Assembly: GCF_003234265.2 (NCBI RefSeq)
Contig: NZ_CP126256.1
Coordinates: 682,001-746,000, forward strand
Source: Curtobacterium sp. MCSS17_015
GTDB lineage: Bacteria > Actinomycetota > Actinomycetes > Actinomycetales > Microbacteriaceae
Reading direction: 5' to 3'
Length of the DNA: 64,000 nt
Numbering within the stretch: position 1 is the stretch's first letter; every line of letters begins with the position of its first letter. The position numbers and the translations under genes are program-made. Of this stretch, positions 25,173-33,050 are shown in pieces. Under the pieces are notes generated by a model that saw nothing but the letters and a program-made list of their open reading frames with translations, had not been told where the DNA came from and made no database searches.

Positions 25173-26897
25173 TCAGCGCACCCGCACCGTCACGGTCTCG
25201 ATGCCCGCGTTGCCGTGCCCGTCCATCGCGTACACCGCGAGCTTCCAGTTGCCGGCCGTCGACGGCGCGGTGATGCGCAGCGTCCCGTCACCCGCCGACG
25301 TCACCGGTGTCGGCCGGAGCGCCCCGTCGCCGTTGATCCAGCGGCTCGTCACCGACACCCGGTAGGTCACGGCGTCGCCGTCCGGGTCCACTGCCGGGGC
25401 CGTCACGGTCACCGTCGACCCGGGTGCGACACCCGTCGAGGGCGATGCGGCGATCCGCTGGATGACGGGCGGCCGGTTGCCGGTCACGGGTCCGCCGTAC
25501 GCCTGTTGCACCGCGTAGTACGACAGGCGCTTGAGACCACCGGTGCGGAGGTTCAGCCACACGCCCTGCTCGTCGTCCTCGACGCCGTAGTGGAACATCG
25601 TCGCACCGAGGGCCACCCCGGGCGCGGCGGTGACGGCCTTCCACGCGTCGGTGTACGAGCGCGCGGCAGCGGTGTCGCTCGGCTGCTGCGGGACACCGTT
25701 CGCGTCCGCGGGGACCTCCCACGACCCGGCCGGTCCGGTCTCGGTGACCAGGTACGGCTTCGTGTAGCCGCCGTCCCGCCACTTCTGCTGTACCCAGCCG
25801 ATGCCGCCGTAGGTGTTCACCGCGTAGAGGTCGAGGCTCGGCGTGTACTGCCGGTAGTAGTCCCAGGCCTCGGTCGTGGCGTCGGTCGACGTCACCGGGT
25901 GCGCGGGGTCCGCGGCGTGGATCGCCTTCGTGACCTGTTCCACGTACTTCGCGTAGGCGACGCGCTGCGCCTCGCCCTGCCCGAGCATGACCTCGTTGCC
26001 GACGTCCCACATGAGGAGCCCGCCGTGGTCACGGTAGCTCGTGACGGTCTTCGTGATGCTCGCGAGCGTGTTCGACTTGTACGCGGAGTCGTTCACGTAG
26101 TCGGCGCCCTGGTTCAGCCAGAGTCCGGCGACGACCCGGATGCCGTGGGCCTTCGCGGCGTCGAACAGCTGCCCCGAGGACGCGTCGGTGCCCCACGTCC
26201 GGATCGTGTTCACGCCCATGCCGGCGATGTCCGCCATGTACGACGAGGCCTCGGCGTTCGGGGGCCCGTAGGTCACGCCCTTGACGAGCCACGGCTTGCC
26301 GTCGACGGTCAGCTGCCACGCACCCTGCGTACCGGTGACCCGGACACCGGTGGCCGGCGGCGGCGGCGTCGGGGCAGCGGGAGCAACGGGGGCACCCGGC
26401 GTCCCGGTGACCTGGAACTCCCAGAGCGAGTACCCGTGCTGGGTCCCGCGCTTGATGCCGAGCATGCGCACGTACCGCCCCGTCGCCGACACGTTCGTCC
26501 GGACGACGCCGCCCTTGCCGGCCGTCACGTTCGACACCGTCCCCCAGGTATTGCCGTCGCGTGACACCTGCAGTCGGTAGGCCTTGGCGTACGCGACCTC
26601 CCACCGCAGGGTGATGGTCGAGATCTTCGCCGTGCTGCCCAGGTCGACGCGCAACCACTGGGAGTCCGTGCGGGCGCTGGCCCAGCGGGTGGTGGTGTTC
26701 CCGTCGACCGCCTTCGCAGGCGTGCGCGCGGTCGAGTCGCTGGACGACGCGGTGGCGGGCCGGCCCGACGACAGCACCGTCGGGGCGGCGCTGGCCGACG
26801 GGGACCGGAGCGCCACGAGGAGCGCGGCGAGCAGGACGACGGCGACGACCGCCGCAGCAAGCCGGACGGTCGTGGTGGCGGTGCTGATGGCGCGCAT
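25173..26897 (-). CDS. secreted clan GH-A glycosidase with discoidin (F5/8C) and Ig-like domains
   Basis: A 574-residue exported enzyme; GGAGGA six bases before the ATG fixes the start. Residues 1-37 form a signal peptide. About 38-165 is an F5/8 type C (CBM32-like) sugar-binding domain (ASSSDSTARTPAKAVDGN, VDLGSTAKISTITLRW). About 185-445 is a TIM barrel opening GKPWLVKGVTYGPP, with acid/base in WDVGNEVM and nucleophile in VTETGP. A beta-sandwich follows (ASPSTGVAPGSTVTV onward). The glutamate pair places it in clan GH-A; it recalls beta-1,3-glucan-acting families, but the exact family and substrate are open. Confidence 0.8.
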   Translation of the reverse strand: MRAISTATTTVRLAAAVVAVVLLAALLVALRSPSASAAPTVLSSGRPATASSSDSTARTPAKAVDGNTTTRWASARTDSQWLRVDLGSTAKISTITLRWEVAYAKAYRLQVSRDGNTWGTVSNVTAGKGGVVRTNVSATGRYVRMLGIKRGTQHGYSLWEFQVTGTPGAPVAPAAPTPPPPATGVRVTGTQGAWQLTVDGKPWLVKGVTYGPPNAEASSYMADIAGMGVNTIRTWGTDASSGQLFDAAKAHGIRVVAGLWLNQGADYVNDSAYKSNTLASITKTVTSYRDHGGLLMWDVGNEVMLGQGEAQRVAYAKYVEQVTKAIHAADPAHPVTSTDATTEAWDYYRQYTPSLDLYAVNTYGGIGWVQQKWRDGGYTKPYLVTETGPAGSWEVPADANGVPQQPSDTAAARSYTDAWKAVTAAPGVALGATMFHYGVEDDEQGVWLNLRTGGLKRLSYYAVQQAYGGPVTGNRPPVIQRIAASPSTGVAPGSTVTVTAPAVDPDGDAVTYRVSVTSRWINGDGALRPTPVTSAGDGTLRITAPSTAGNWKLAVYAMDGHGNAGIETVTVRVR

Positions 26898-27036
26898 CGG
26901 GATCCTCCGGTCGTGTGCCGGCAACGCTACGGAGCGACGGCACCGCGGGTCAACGGCGTGGTGCCGCCCCAGTCCGAGGGACCTCGTGCCAGCGGCGCGT
27001 GTCGCTCTCAGGACGGACGCGCGCCGCTCCGGGTCG

Positions 27037-27672
27037 TCAGACCGTGATCGTCTCCCCGTCGGCCAGCGTGACGAGATCGACCCCGGTGAGCTGCCCGGCG
27101 AACTGCGCGAACGACCCCTTGCCGACCTCGCTGAGCATGAGGTCGTGGATCTGCACGGCACGGGAGGGCTGGACCGCACGGACGAAGTCGACGAGTTCGC
27201 CGAGTTTCACCCACGGACCCGACGTCGGGACGAGCAGCGTCTCGACGGGGACCCCGGGGGCCGCGTACGAGTCGCCAGGGTGGAAGAGCCGGCCGTCGAC
27301 CAGGTACCCGACGTTGTCCGTACGCGGGAGGTCCGCGTGGATGACCGCGTGGGCACCGCCGGACACCGTGACGTCGAAGCCGGCCGGCCGGATGGTGTCA
27401 CCGGCAGCGACGGCGGTGACGCGTCCGTCGTGCTCGCCGAGCGCGGCGACGACGCTCGCGGGCGCCCAGACCCGGAGCCCCGGCTGCGCATCGAGGGCCG
27501 CGGTGAGCGCGTCCACATCGAGGTGGTCGGGGTGGTCGTGGGTGACGAGCACCGCGTCGGTGCCGGCGACGAGGTCGGCCGAGTTCGGCGTGTAGGCACC
27601 CGGGTCGATGACGAGGGTGCGATCACCGTCGCGGAGGGCAACGGTGGCGTGGGTGTGCTTGGTGAGTTCCAT
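27037..27672 (-). CDS. MBL-fold metal-dependent hydrolase (UlaG-like)
   Basis: A 211-residue metallo-beta-lactamase-fold protein. Metal ligands are visible in VTHDHPDHLDVDAL (HxHxDH) and in the later LFHPGDSY and IHDLM. The short form without extra domains resembles UlaG-like lactonases and other L-ascorbate/phosphonate-type hydrolases; the substrate is unknown. The ATG has no Shine-Dalgarno but a TACAGT -10 box seven bases upstream. It is divergent from a marR gene only 37 bases away and shares its operator, so it is very likely that regulator's target. Confidence 0.82.
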   Translation of the reverse strand: MELTKHTHATVALRDGDRTLVIDPGAYTPNSADLVAGTDAVLVTHDHPDHLDVDALTAALDAQPGLRVWAPASVVAALGEHDGRVTAVAAGDTIRPAGFDVTVSGGAHAVIHADLPRTDNVGYLVDGRLFHPGDSYAAPGVPVETLLVPTSGPWVKLGELVDFVRAVQPSRAVQIHDLMLSEVGKGSFAQFAGQLTGVDLVTLADGETITV

Positions 27673-27679
27673 GACCGGA

Positions 27680-27702
27680 ACTGTACAGGCAACCTGTACA
27701 CT
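27680..27702. promoter_or_regulatory. shared divergent promoter and palindromic MarR operator
   Basis: A perfect inverted repeat TGTACAGG-CAA-CCTGTACA occupies 27682-27700. TACACT (27697-27702) lies seven bases before the marR ATG. On the other strand TACAGT (27685-27680) lies seven bases before the hydrolase ATG. Each -10 box overlaps one operator arm, so a bound dimer would block both leaderless promoters at once. Confidence 0.75.
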
Positions 27703-27709
27703 TTCGTCC

Positions 27710-28153
27710 ATGGCCCTCCGTCCCTTCACCCTCGACGACGCCAACGCGCTGCGGCGCGCGATCGGCGACAGCACCCGCGCGGTCCGCCGGTCCGAGACCG
27801 AGCCCGAGGGCCAGGTCGAGGTGCTCGGCTTCCTGGTGCGGGACGGTGCGCAGAGCATCGCCGGCCTCGCACGCCTCCGGCGTGTACGACACCAGACGAT
27901 GCGTGTGACGGTCGCCGACCTCGAAGCCCAGGGGCTCGTCGAGCGGACCCCGGACCCTGCCGACGCCCGCGGCGTGCTCATCTCGCTGACGGACGCCGGT
28001 CGGGTGACCATCGAGGAGCTGCGGACGCGCCGATCGGCTCGCGTCCTCGCGGCGGCCGAGCGGGTGCTCACGCCCGAGGAGCGGGCGGTCCTCGCGGACG
28101 CGGCCGACGTCATCGTCAAGCTGACCGCAGCGCTCGAGACGGACGGCAGCTGA
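27710..28153 (+). CDS. MarR family transcriptional regulator
   Basis: A 147-residue MarR protein. The DNA-binding region runs from about residue 50 (SIAGLARLRRVRHQTMRVTV, ADLEAQGLVERTPDPADARG, VLISLTDAGR), with terminal helices for dimerisation. The ATG at 27710 is leaderless. A perfect palindrome of the MarR operator type lies between it and the divergent metallo-hydrolase gene, which implies autoregulation and control of that hydrolase. A GGGAGGC-type terminator follows. Confidence 0.85.
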   Translation: MALRPFTLDDANALRRAIGDSTRAVRRSETEPEGQVEVLGFLVRDGAQSIAGLARLRRVRHQTMRVTVADLEAQGLVERTPDPADARGVLISLTDAGRVTIEELRTRRSARVLAAAERVLTPEERAVLADAADVIVKLTAALETDGS

Positions 28154-28172
28154 CCGCTCCGGCGGGTCGAGC

Positions 28173-28217
28173 CCGGACGGGAGGCGCGGAGTCGCCCGCC
28201 CCGCGCCTCCCGTCCGG
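28173..28217. terminator. terminator of the GGGAGGC palindrome family
   Basis: Bases 28173-28189 and 28201-28217 form a perfect 17-bp stem with an 11-base loop, 19 bases after the marR stop. Confidence 0.7.
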
Positions 28218-28442
28218 AGGACATCGGTTCGTCCGGCGTCCGCACCGCTCGGACCCCGCGTCCGCGCCGTGCTCGGGTGCCGTGTAGCGTTGTGCGCGTA
28301 CGGACCATCCCGATGCGTGCGTTCCCGACGAGACCGTTGCCCTGCCTCCGGTTGCGGGTGCTCCGCCTCCCGGTGGAGTCCACCCGCCCACACCCCGCCG
28401 GCCTCCGCCGAGCGCGCATCGAACTGGTCAGAACCGGTTCCC

Positions 28443-28736
28443 ATGAAGTACGTCGTCTACGGACTGACCTCCGTCCTCACCAGCACGACAGCGGCCACCG
28501 CGGTCATGCACTACGCCGTGGCGCTCGTCCGGACCGGCGGCAGCGACCTGGTCGCCGTCCCCGCGGTCGACATCGCCGGGGTGCCGATCACCGTCGAGAT
28601 CGTGCTCGGTCCGGGCATCGGCGTGCTGGCCGAGCCTGCAGCCGACGACCTGCTCGAGCCCGAGCACCGTGAGTTCGTGGCCGACATCACCGAGCGGACG
28701 AGGACCGCCCTGGAACGACGGCCCGAGCGCGCCTGA
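28443..28736 (+). CDS. hypothetical protein, 97 residues
   Basis: A short protein (KYVVYGLTSVLTSTTAATAV at the N-terminus, then VDIAGVPITVEIVLGPG) with no family I recognise. The first part could be weakly amphipathic or beta; the C-terminal helix is charged (EPEHREFVADITERTRTALE). The ATG is directly preceded by the 10-base palindrome GAACCGGTTC (28431-28440). A TAGCGT box at 28285-28290 could be the promoter, giving a leader of about 145 bases. Coding composition supports it as a real gene. Confidence 0.55.
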   Translation: MKYVVYGLTSVLTSTTAATAVMHYAVALVRTGGSDLVAVPAVDIAGVPITVEIVLGPGIGVLAEPAADDLLEPEHREFVADITERTRTALERRPERA

Positions 28737-28803
28737 CGCACGTCGGCGTTCGACCGACGCGGTCGCCCGACCGGCGCTGAGACCGGTGTGGGCGCGTCCT
28801 CTA

Positions 28804-28851
28804 CTGCGACTGCGACTGCGACTGCGCCTGCGACTGCGACTGCGACTGCGA
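28804..28851. repeat. (CTGCGA)8 hexanucleotide tandem repeat
   Basis: Eight six-base units from 28804 to 28851, seven identical and the fourth CTGCGC. It lies between two convergent genes, 17 bases past the stop of the minus-strand gene at 28868. If that stop were lost, one frame of the repeat would add a Ser-Gln or Ser-Arg dipeptide repeat. Confidence 0.9.
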
Positions 28852-28867
28852 CCGCCGCCGGCCGCCG

Positions 28868-29191
28868 TCACCGGGGCGCGACGACCAGGGTCCCGCGGCC
28901 GAACGGCAGCAGACCCGCCCGGTACTCGAGCACGGCACCGGCACCGGCAGCCGCGGCCTCGACCCGCACCGACGCCGCGCCGAACCGCCAGCCCCGGTTG
29001 ATGCCGTAGACGCCGAACTCCACGGCGCGCCCGTCCGGCAGGGCCCACGTCCCGGTGCCCCACTGCGCCGGGTTCCCCACGCCGTCCACGGTGACCGTCG
29101 GCCGCGCACCCCACGCGAACCAGGGCTTCCGGAGCCGCAGCTCGACCCGGCGTCTGGTGGTGCCCGAGGGCAGCGGAGCCGGGTTCACCAC
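28868..29191 (-). CDS. hypothetical protein downstream of DUF427
   Basis: A 107-residue beta-rich protein starting at GTG GTG within the last codons of the DUF427 gene (overlap 4-7 bases), so translation is probably coupled. Visible segments are RVELRLRKPWFAWGARPTVT, NPAQWGTGTW and GINRGWRFGAASVRVEA. I do not recognise the family. No signal peptide or membrane helix. A hexanucleotide repeat lies just past its stop. Real coding sequence is likely from the coupling and the aromatic motifs; function unknown. Confidence 0.6.
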   Translation of the reverse strand: MVNPAPLPSGTTRRRVELRLRKPWFAWGARPTVTVDGVGNPAQWGTGTWALPDGRAVEFGVYGINRGWRFGAASVRVEAAAAGAGAVLEYRAGLLPFGRGTLVVAPR

Positions 29192-29697
29192 CCGAGGGTC
29201 CCGGGTTCGCCCTTGAACGGCCCGACGACGTCGGCCGTGATCCAGCCCCCGTAGAAGTCGCCCGCCTGCGCCCGCACGGTCTCGCCGGCGACCTCGCACG
29301 AGTCCATCCGTGACGGGTACACCGCCACGTGGTCGCGCAGCTCGCCGTACCCTGCCCACGGCGTCCGGTAGGTCCAGGCACCGCGCGGCACGACCTCGTC
29401 CCCGCCGTGCACGTCGAAGTACGAGGCGCTGCCCTTGAACTCGCACATGCTCGACCCCGTGGTCGGGACGAGGGCGTCGGGCGCGAAGTCGGCGATCGGC
29501 AGGTAGTAGACGGGCGGGTGGCTGGTCTCGAGGACGCGGACGGCTCCGGTGGTGTCGGCGATGACCCGTCCGCCCAGGCGCACGACGACCCGGGCACCGG
29601 TCCGCTCGACCCGCGGTGGTCGTGGGTAGTCCCAGACGGATTCCTGGCCGGGGCCGGGCTGCACGGGGGAGGGGTGGCCGGGGCTGCGTCGCGTCAT
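29185..29697 (-). CDS. DUF427 domain protein
   Basis: A 170-residue protein of the DUF427 family, small beta-barrel proteins of unknown function common in actinobacteria. Characteristic stretches are VVRLGGRVIADTTGAVRVLE, PVYYLPIADF, TTGSSMCEFKGSASYFDV and AGDFYGGWITADVVGPFKG. The ATG has TAGAAC six bases upstream (near-leaderless). It overlaps a 107-residue gene downstream and is divergent from the GH43 gene. Confidence 0.85.
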   Translation of the reverse strand: MTRRSPGHPSPVQPGPGQESVWDYPRPPRVERTGARVVVRLGGRVIADTTGAVRVLETSHPPVYYLPIADFAPDALVPTTGSSMCEFKGSASYFDVHGGDEVVPRGAWTYRTPWAGYGELRDHVAVYPSRMDSCEVAGETVRAQAGDFYGGWITADVVGPFKGEPGTLGW

Positions 29698-29790
29698 GAT
29701 CCTGTTCTACCCGCCGGCCCGCACGGACTGGAGGCTCGTCACCAGCTGGCAGCGAGCCTCCGGTCCGCGGTACCGATCGCAACCGGACCC

Positions 29791-29819
29791 TGGCGACGGG
29801 AGCGGGGCGGGGCTACGCT
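29791..29819 (+). promoter_or_regulatory. promoter for the GH43 arabinanase gene
   Basis: TGGCGA (29791-29796), a 17-base spacer and TACGCT (29814-29819) fit a vegetative promoter. The start codon lies 38 bases downstream. Confidence 0.45.
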
Positions 29820-29856
29820 CGCGATCACCACCTCCTCAACGACGAGAGGCTGTCCC

Positions 29857-31767
29857 GTGCGCCGAACCATCGCGATCACCCTCGCGGCCGTGAGCATCGT
29901 CGGGGCGCAGGCCCTGGCCGGGCCCGCGACCGCCGCACCACCCGCCGCTCCCGCACCACCCGCCGCTGCGGCGGCCGGTGCCGCGCCGACGATCACCGCG
30001 CGCGGTCACGCGCCGACGGCGACGCACCGGAACCCGATGGCGCTGCGCCTCCCGGACGGTGAGACGGCCGCGAGCTGCGCCGACCCGACCGCCCTCCACG
30101 GTGCCGGACGCGACCGGAACTGGTACCTGTACTGCACGACGGACGCGCTGACGGAGACGGAGCAGACGCCCGACGGTGCGCTCGTGCAGCACAGCGTCCC
30201 GACCTACCGGTCGACCGACCTGACGAACTGGACGTACGTCGGGGACGCCTTCGACACCAAGCCCGCGTGGGTCGGTGCGGCGAACGGCATCTGGGCCCCG
30301 GACGTCGTGTACCGCGCCGGAGCGCACGGGAGGCCGGGCACCTGGTTCCTCTACTACACGGCGTCGGACACCCCCTCGGCGACCGGCCCGACCGGCGGCG
30401 GATCGGCGATCGGCGTCGCGACGAGCAGCAGCCCGACCGGTCCCTGGACGGACTCCGGCGGTCCCGTCGTGGCACCGCAGACGGCGCCGAACGGCGACGG
30501 CTTCCGCTGGTCGTTCGACCCCGAGGTCATCACCGACTCGGGCCGCACCTACCTGTACTTCGGCAGCTACTTCGGCGGGGTGCACGTGCGGCAGCTCACG
30601 GCCGACGGCCTGCGCTCACGGCCGGAGACCGAGCGTCAGATCGCGATCGACAACCGCTACGAGGGGTCGTACCTCATGCGGCACGGCGGCTGGTGGTACT
30701 ACATGGGCTCGGCGACGAACTGCTGCAACGGCTCGCTGACCGGGTACGGCGTCTTCGTCGCCCGCTCGAAGAGCCCGCTCGGACCGTTCCGGGACCGTGA
30801 CGGGGTGGCGATCACCGACACCCGGGTGGGTGGCTCGCCCCTCCTCGCGCAGAACGGCAACCGCTGGGTGGGCACCGGTCACAACACCGTCGTCACCGAC
30901 TTCGCCGGCCAGGACTGGATGATCTACCACGCCGTCGACCGGACCGACCCGTACTACGCCGGGCAGACCGGGTACACGAAGCGCCCGGCCCTCATCGACC
31001 CGATCGACTGGGTCGGTGGGTGGCCGGTGGTCCGCGGGGGAGCGGGCCCCTCGGACTCGGTCGAGCCGGCTCCGGCGGCACAGCCCGGGCAGCGGTCGGC
31101 GTACCGGCCGCGGCTCGCCCCGGTCGACGTCCCGGCGCGGCCGATCCGGTCGCTGTCCACCGAGTTCGACGGCGGGGCCCTCCCACCGACGCTCACGTGG
31201 ACCCGGCAGCCGGACCCCGCGACGTTCGGGGTCTCCGGCGGCGCATTCCGGTGGCGCACCCAGGCCGCCGACCTGCACCCGCCGCAGACCCCGCTCGCCT
31301 CGGTGCTGACCGAAGCGGCCCCCGCCGGGGACTACGTGGTCGAGACCCGGGTACGGATGGACACCCCGTCGACCGGTGACACGTTCAACTACCGGCAGGG
31401 CGGGCTCGTCGTGTACGGCGACGACGGGAACTACGTCCGACTGGTGTCGAACTCGATCTTCAACACCCGGCAGACCGAGTTCGGCAAGCAGGTCAGCGGG
31501 CAGCCGGAGGGGGCGCCGAGCTACGGCAACATGGTCGTCGGTCCGGTGGGGGACACCACCACGCTCCGCATCGTGCACCGGGTCGTCGACGGGGAACACC
31601 GCTACACGGCGTACACGAGCGTCGACGGTCGGCGCTTCGTGCGCGGCGGGACGTGGACGGCGGACCTCGGGTCGACCCCGCGGATCGGGCTCATCTCGCT
31701 CGGCGGTGCCGGGTCGACGAGCACCTTCGAGCACCTTCGGGTGAGCACGGTGCGATCGATGCGGTAG
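29857..31767 (+). CDS. secreted GH43 arabinan-degrading enzyme with C-terminal DUF1349-like sandwich
   Basis: A 636-residue exported glycosidase; GTG start. Residues 1-28 are a signal peptide, followed by an Ala/Pro linker. About 60-400 is a five-bladed propeller of family GH43: catalytic base in SCADPTALH (about 74), pKa-modulating Asp in WSFDPEV, and acid in YEGSYLMRHGGWWYYMGS. About 440-636 is a beta-sandwich like DUF1349/concanavalin-type modules (FNYRQGGLVVYGDDGNYVRL). Probably cuts plant arabinan outside the cell; the exact endo/exo mode is inferred only from the family. Convergent with an AraC gene that may regulate sugar genes. Confidence 0.85.
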   Translation: MRRTIAITLAAVSIVGAQALAGPATAAPPAAPAPPAAAAAGAAPTITARGHAPTATHRNPMALRLPDGETAASCADPTALHGAGRDRNWYLYCTTDALTETEQTPDGALVQHSVPTYRSTDLTNWTYVGDAFDTKPAWVGAANGIWAPDVVYRAGAHGRPGTWFLYYTASDTPSATGPTGGGSAIGVATSSSPTGPWTDSGGPVVAPQTAPNGDGFRWSFDPEVITDSGRTYLYFGSYFGGVHVRQLTADGLRSRPETERQIAIDNRYEGSYLMRHGGWWYYMGSATNCCNGSLTGYGVFVARSKSPLGPFRDRDGVAITDTRVGGSPLLAQNGNRWVGTGHNTVVTDFAGQDWMIYHAVDRTDPYYAGQTGYTKRPALIDPIDWVGGWPVVRGGAGPSDSVEPAPAAQPGQRSAYRPRLAPVDVPARPIRSLSTEFDGGALPPTLTWTRQPDPATFGVSGGAFRWRTQAADLHPPQTPLASVLTEAAPAGDYVVETRVRMDTPSTGDTFNYRQGGLVVYGDDGNYVRLVSNSIFNTRQTEFGKQVSGQPEGAPSYGNMVVGPVGDTTTLRIVHRVVDGEHRYTAYTSVDGRRFVRGGTWTADLGSTPRIGLISLGGAGSTSTFEHLRVSTVRSMR

Positions 31768-31777
31768 TGCGCACGGG

Positions 31778-31808
31778 GCGGGCCCGGCGCCTGGAGCGCC
31801 GGGCCCGC
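31778..31808. terminator. bidirectional terminator between GH43 and AraC genes
   Basis: Bases 31778-31790 and 31796-31808 form a perfect 13-bp GC stem with a 5-base loop between the convergent genes. Confidence 0.7.
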
Positions 31809-31815
31809 TGCCACG

Positions 31816-32820
31816 TCAGCTGCGGAGGGTCGCGCGCGGGTACTCGCCGAACTCGTCCCGGTAGGCCGCGGAGAACCGGCCGAGGTGCGCGAACCCCCAC
31901 CGGCGGGCGACGGCCTGGACCGAGGTCGTCGTGGGGTCCGCCTGCAGCAGGTCACGGCGCACGTGCTCGAGCCGGGTCCGGAGCAGGTACGTCATCGGTG
32001 TCTGGTCGAGGTGTCGCTGGAAGGCCTCCTGCGTGGCCCGGACGCTGAGGCCCGCGGCTCCGGCGATGTCGGAGACGCACATGGGTTCGGCGACGTGCTC
32101 GTGGACGTACTCGACGGCGGCGCGGAGGCGGGCGCGTCGGGGCAGGAGCACGGCGGGCGGCAGGGCCGTGACGGTCGGCGGGTACATCCGGAGGAACGCT
32201 GCGGCGGTGCCGCGGGTCAGGGTGTGCCAGAGGAGGGTGTCGACGCCGCCGGTGCGGAGTTCGCGGGAGAGCAGGGCCAGGCTGTTGCGCCACTGGGTCA
32301 CGGCGGCCGGGTCCAGTTCCCGGAGGTGGTCGAGGCCGAGGTCCCGGACGTCGCCGGTGTGGAACTGCTCGTCGGCGACCTCGTGCACGAGTCGGCGGGA
32401 CAGGTGCACCAGCCGCTGGTCGTGGTCCTGGTACTCGAACAGGAAGTCACGGCCGGTCGGGAAGAGCATCGGTACGTCGATCTGCAGCGGGACGCGGTCC
32501 TGCACGACGTCCGGGACCCCGTGGCCGCTCGTGATCCACTGCACGATGTAGTCCTCGGAACGGGGGACGACCCCGCGGATGAACCCACCGATCTGCGACC
32601 GGCGGAGCGTGACGTCACGGTCGCCGACGGCGCTGTACCGGTACGCGAAGGGGTGGTCGGTGGCCCGCGCCGTCCACTCCCGGCCGTCGTAGAGCCGACC
32701 GATGTCCGCCACCGCCGCGTCCGTCGACGTCCCCGAGGCCTCGATGCGGACCGCCCGGACCGATGACCGAGGGCGCGTGCCGGATGCCCGCCTGGTGTCG
32801 ACGTCGAGCGTGCTGGTCAT
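31816..32820 (-). CDS. AraC family transcriptional regulator
   Basis: A 334-residue regulator. An N-terminal effector-like domain (FAYRYSAVGDRDVTLRRSQI, RSEDYIVQWITSGHG) leads to a C-terminal AraC double helix-turn-helix (MCVSDIAGAAGLSVRATQEA, FQRHLDQTPMTYLLRTRLEH, ARRWGFAHLGRFSAAYRDEF). The start at 32820 has GGGAG seven bases upstream. It belongs with two related AraC genes at 36902 and 38392 that share the same N-terminal pattern. Ligand and targets unknown. Confidence 0.85.
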   Translation of the reverse strand: MTSTLDVDTRRASGTRPRSSVRAVRIEASGTSTDAAVADIGRLYDGREWTARATDHPFAYRYSAVGDRDVTLRRSQIGGFIRGVVPRSEDYIVQWITSGHGVPDVVQDRVPLQIDVPMLFPTGRDFLFEYQDHDQRLVHLSRRLVHEVADEQFHTGDVRDLGLDHLRELDPAAVTQWRNSLALLSRELRTGGVDTLLWHTLTRGTAAAFLRMYPPTVTALPPAVLLPRRARLRAAVEYVHEHVAEPMCVSDIAGAAGLSVRATQEAFQRHLDQTPMTYLLRTRLEHVRRDLLQADPTTTSVQAVARRWGFAHLGRFSAAYRDEFGEYPRATLRS

Positions 32821-32990
32821 GACGGACTCCCTGCTGTCCTGGTCGCGGTGCCCCGACCGGTCTCGCAGACGAGCGGACGACGGGGCGCGTTGCCTGGAAC
32901 TGTACGCATCTGTCCGGCAGACGATCAGGGGTTGACCGCAGCAGTCTCGGGTGGTAGAACCGCGAGGCGAGCGTCGGCTCCACGTTGCTG

Positions 32991-33030
32991 GACGGGAGGC
33001 TCCACGCACGTCGCGTCGAGGCCTCCCGTC
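32991..33030 (-). terminator. GGGAGGC-type hairpin after the GMC oxidoreductase operon
   Basis: GACGGGAGGC (32991-33000) and GCCTCCCGTC (33021-33030) pair perfectly across a 20-base loop, just past the GMC stop. The rest of the 230-bp gap to the AraC start shows no gene. Confidence 0.6.
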
Positions 33031-33050
33031 CGTCCGCAGGCCGGCTCGGC

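Noticed and set aside
28804..28851. CRISPR-like repeat
   Set aside because: Units are six bases with no spacers, and no Cas gene is in the window; it is a simple microsatellite.
28801..29109. Minus-strand frame encoding a Ser-Gln dipeptide repeat protein
   Set aside because: The frame overlaps the coupled 107-residue gene in another phase, has no ribosome site and arises from the hexanucleotide repeat.
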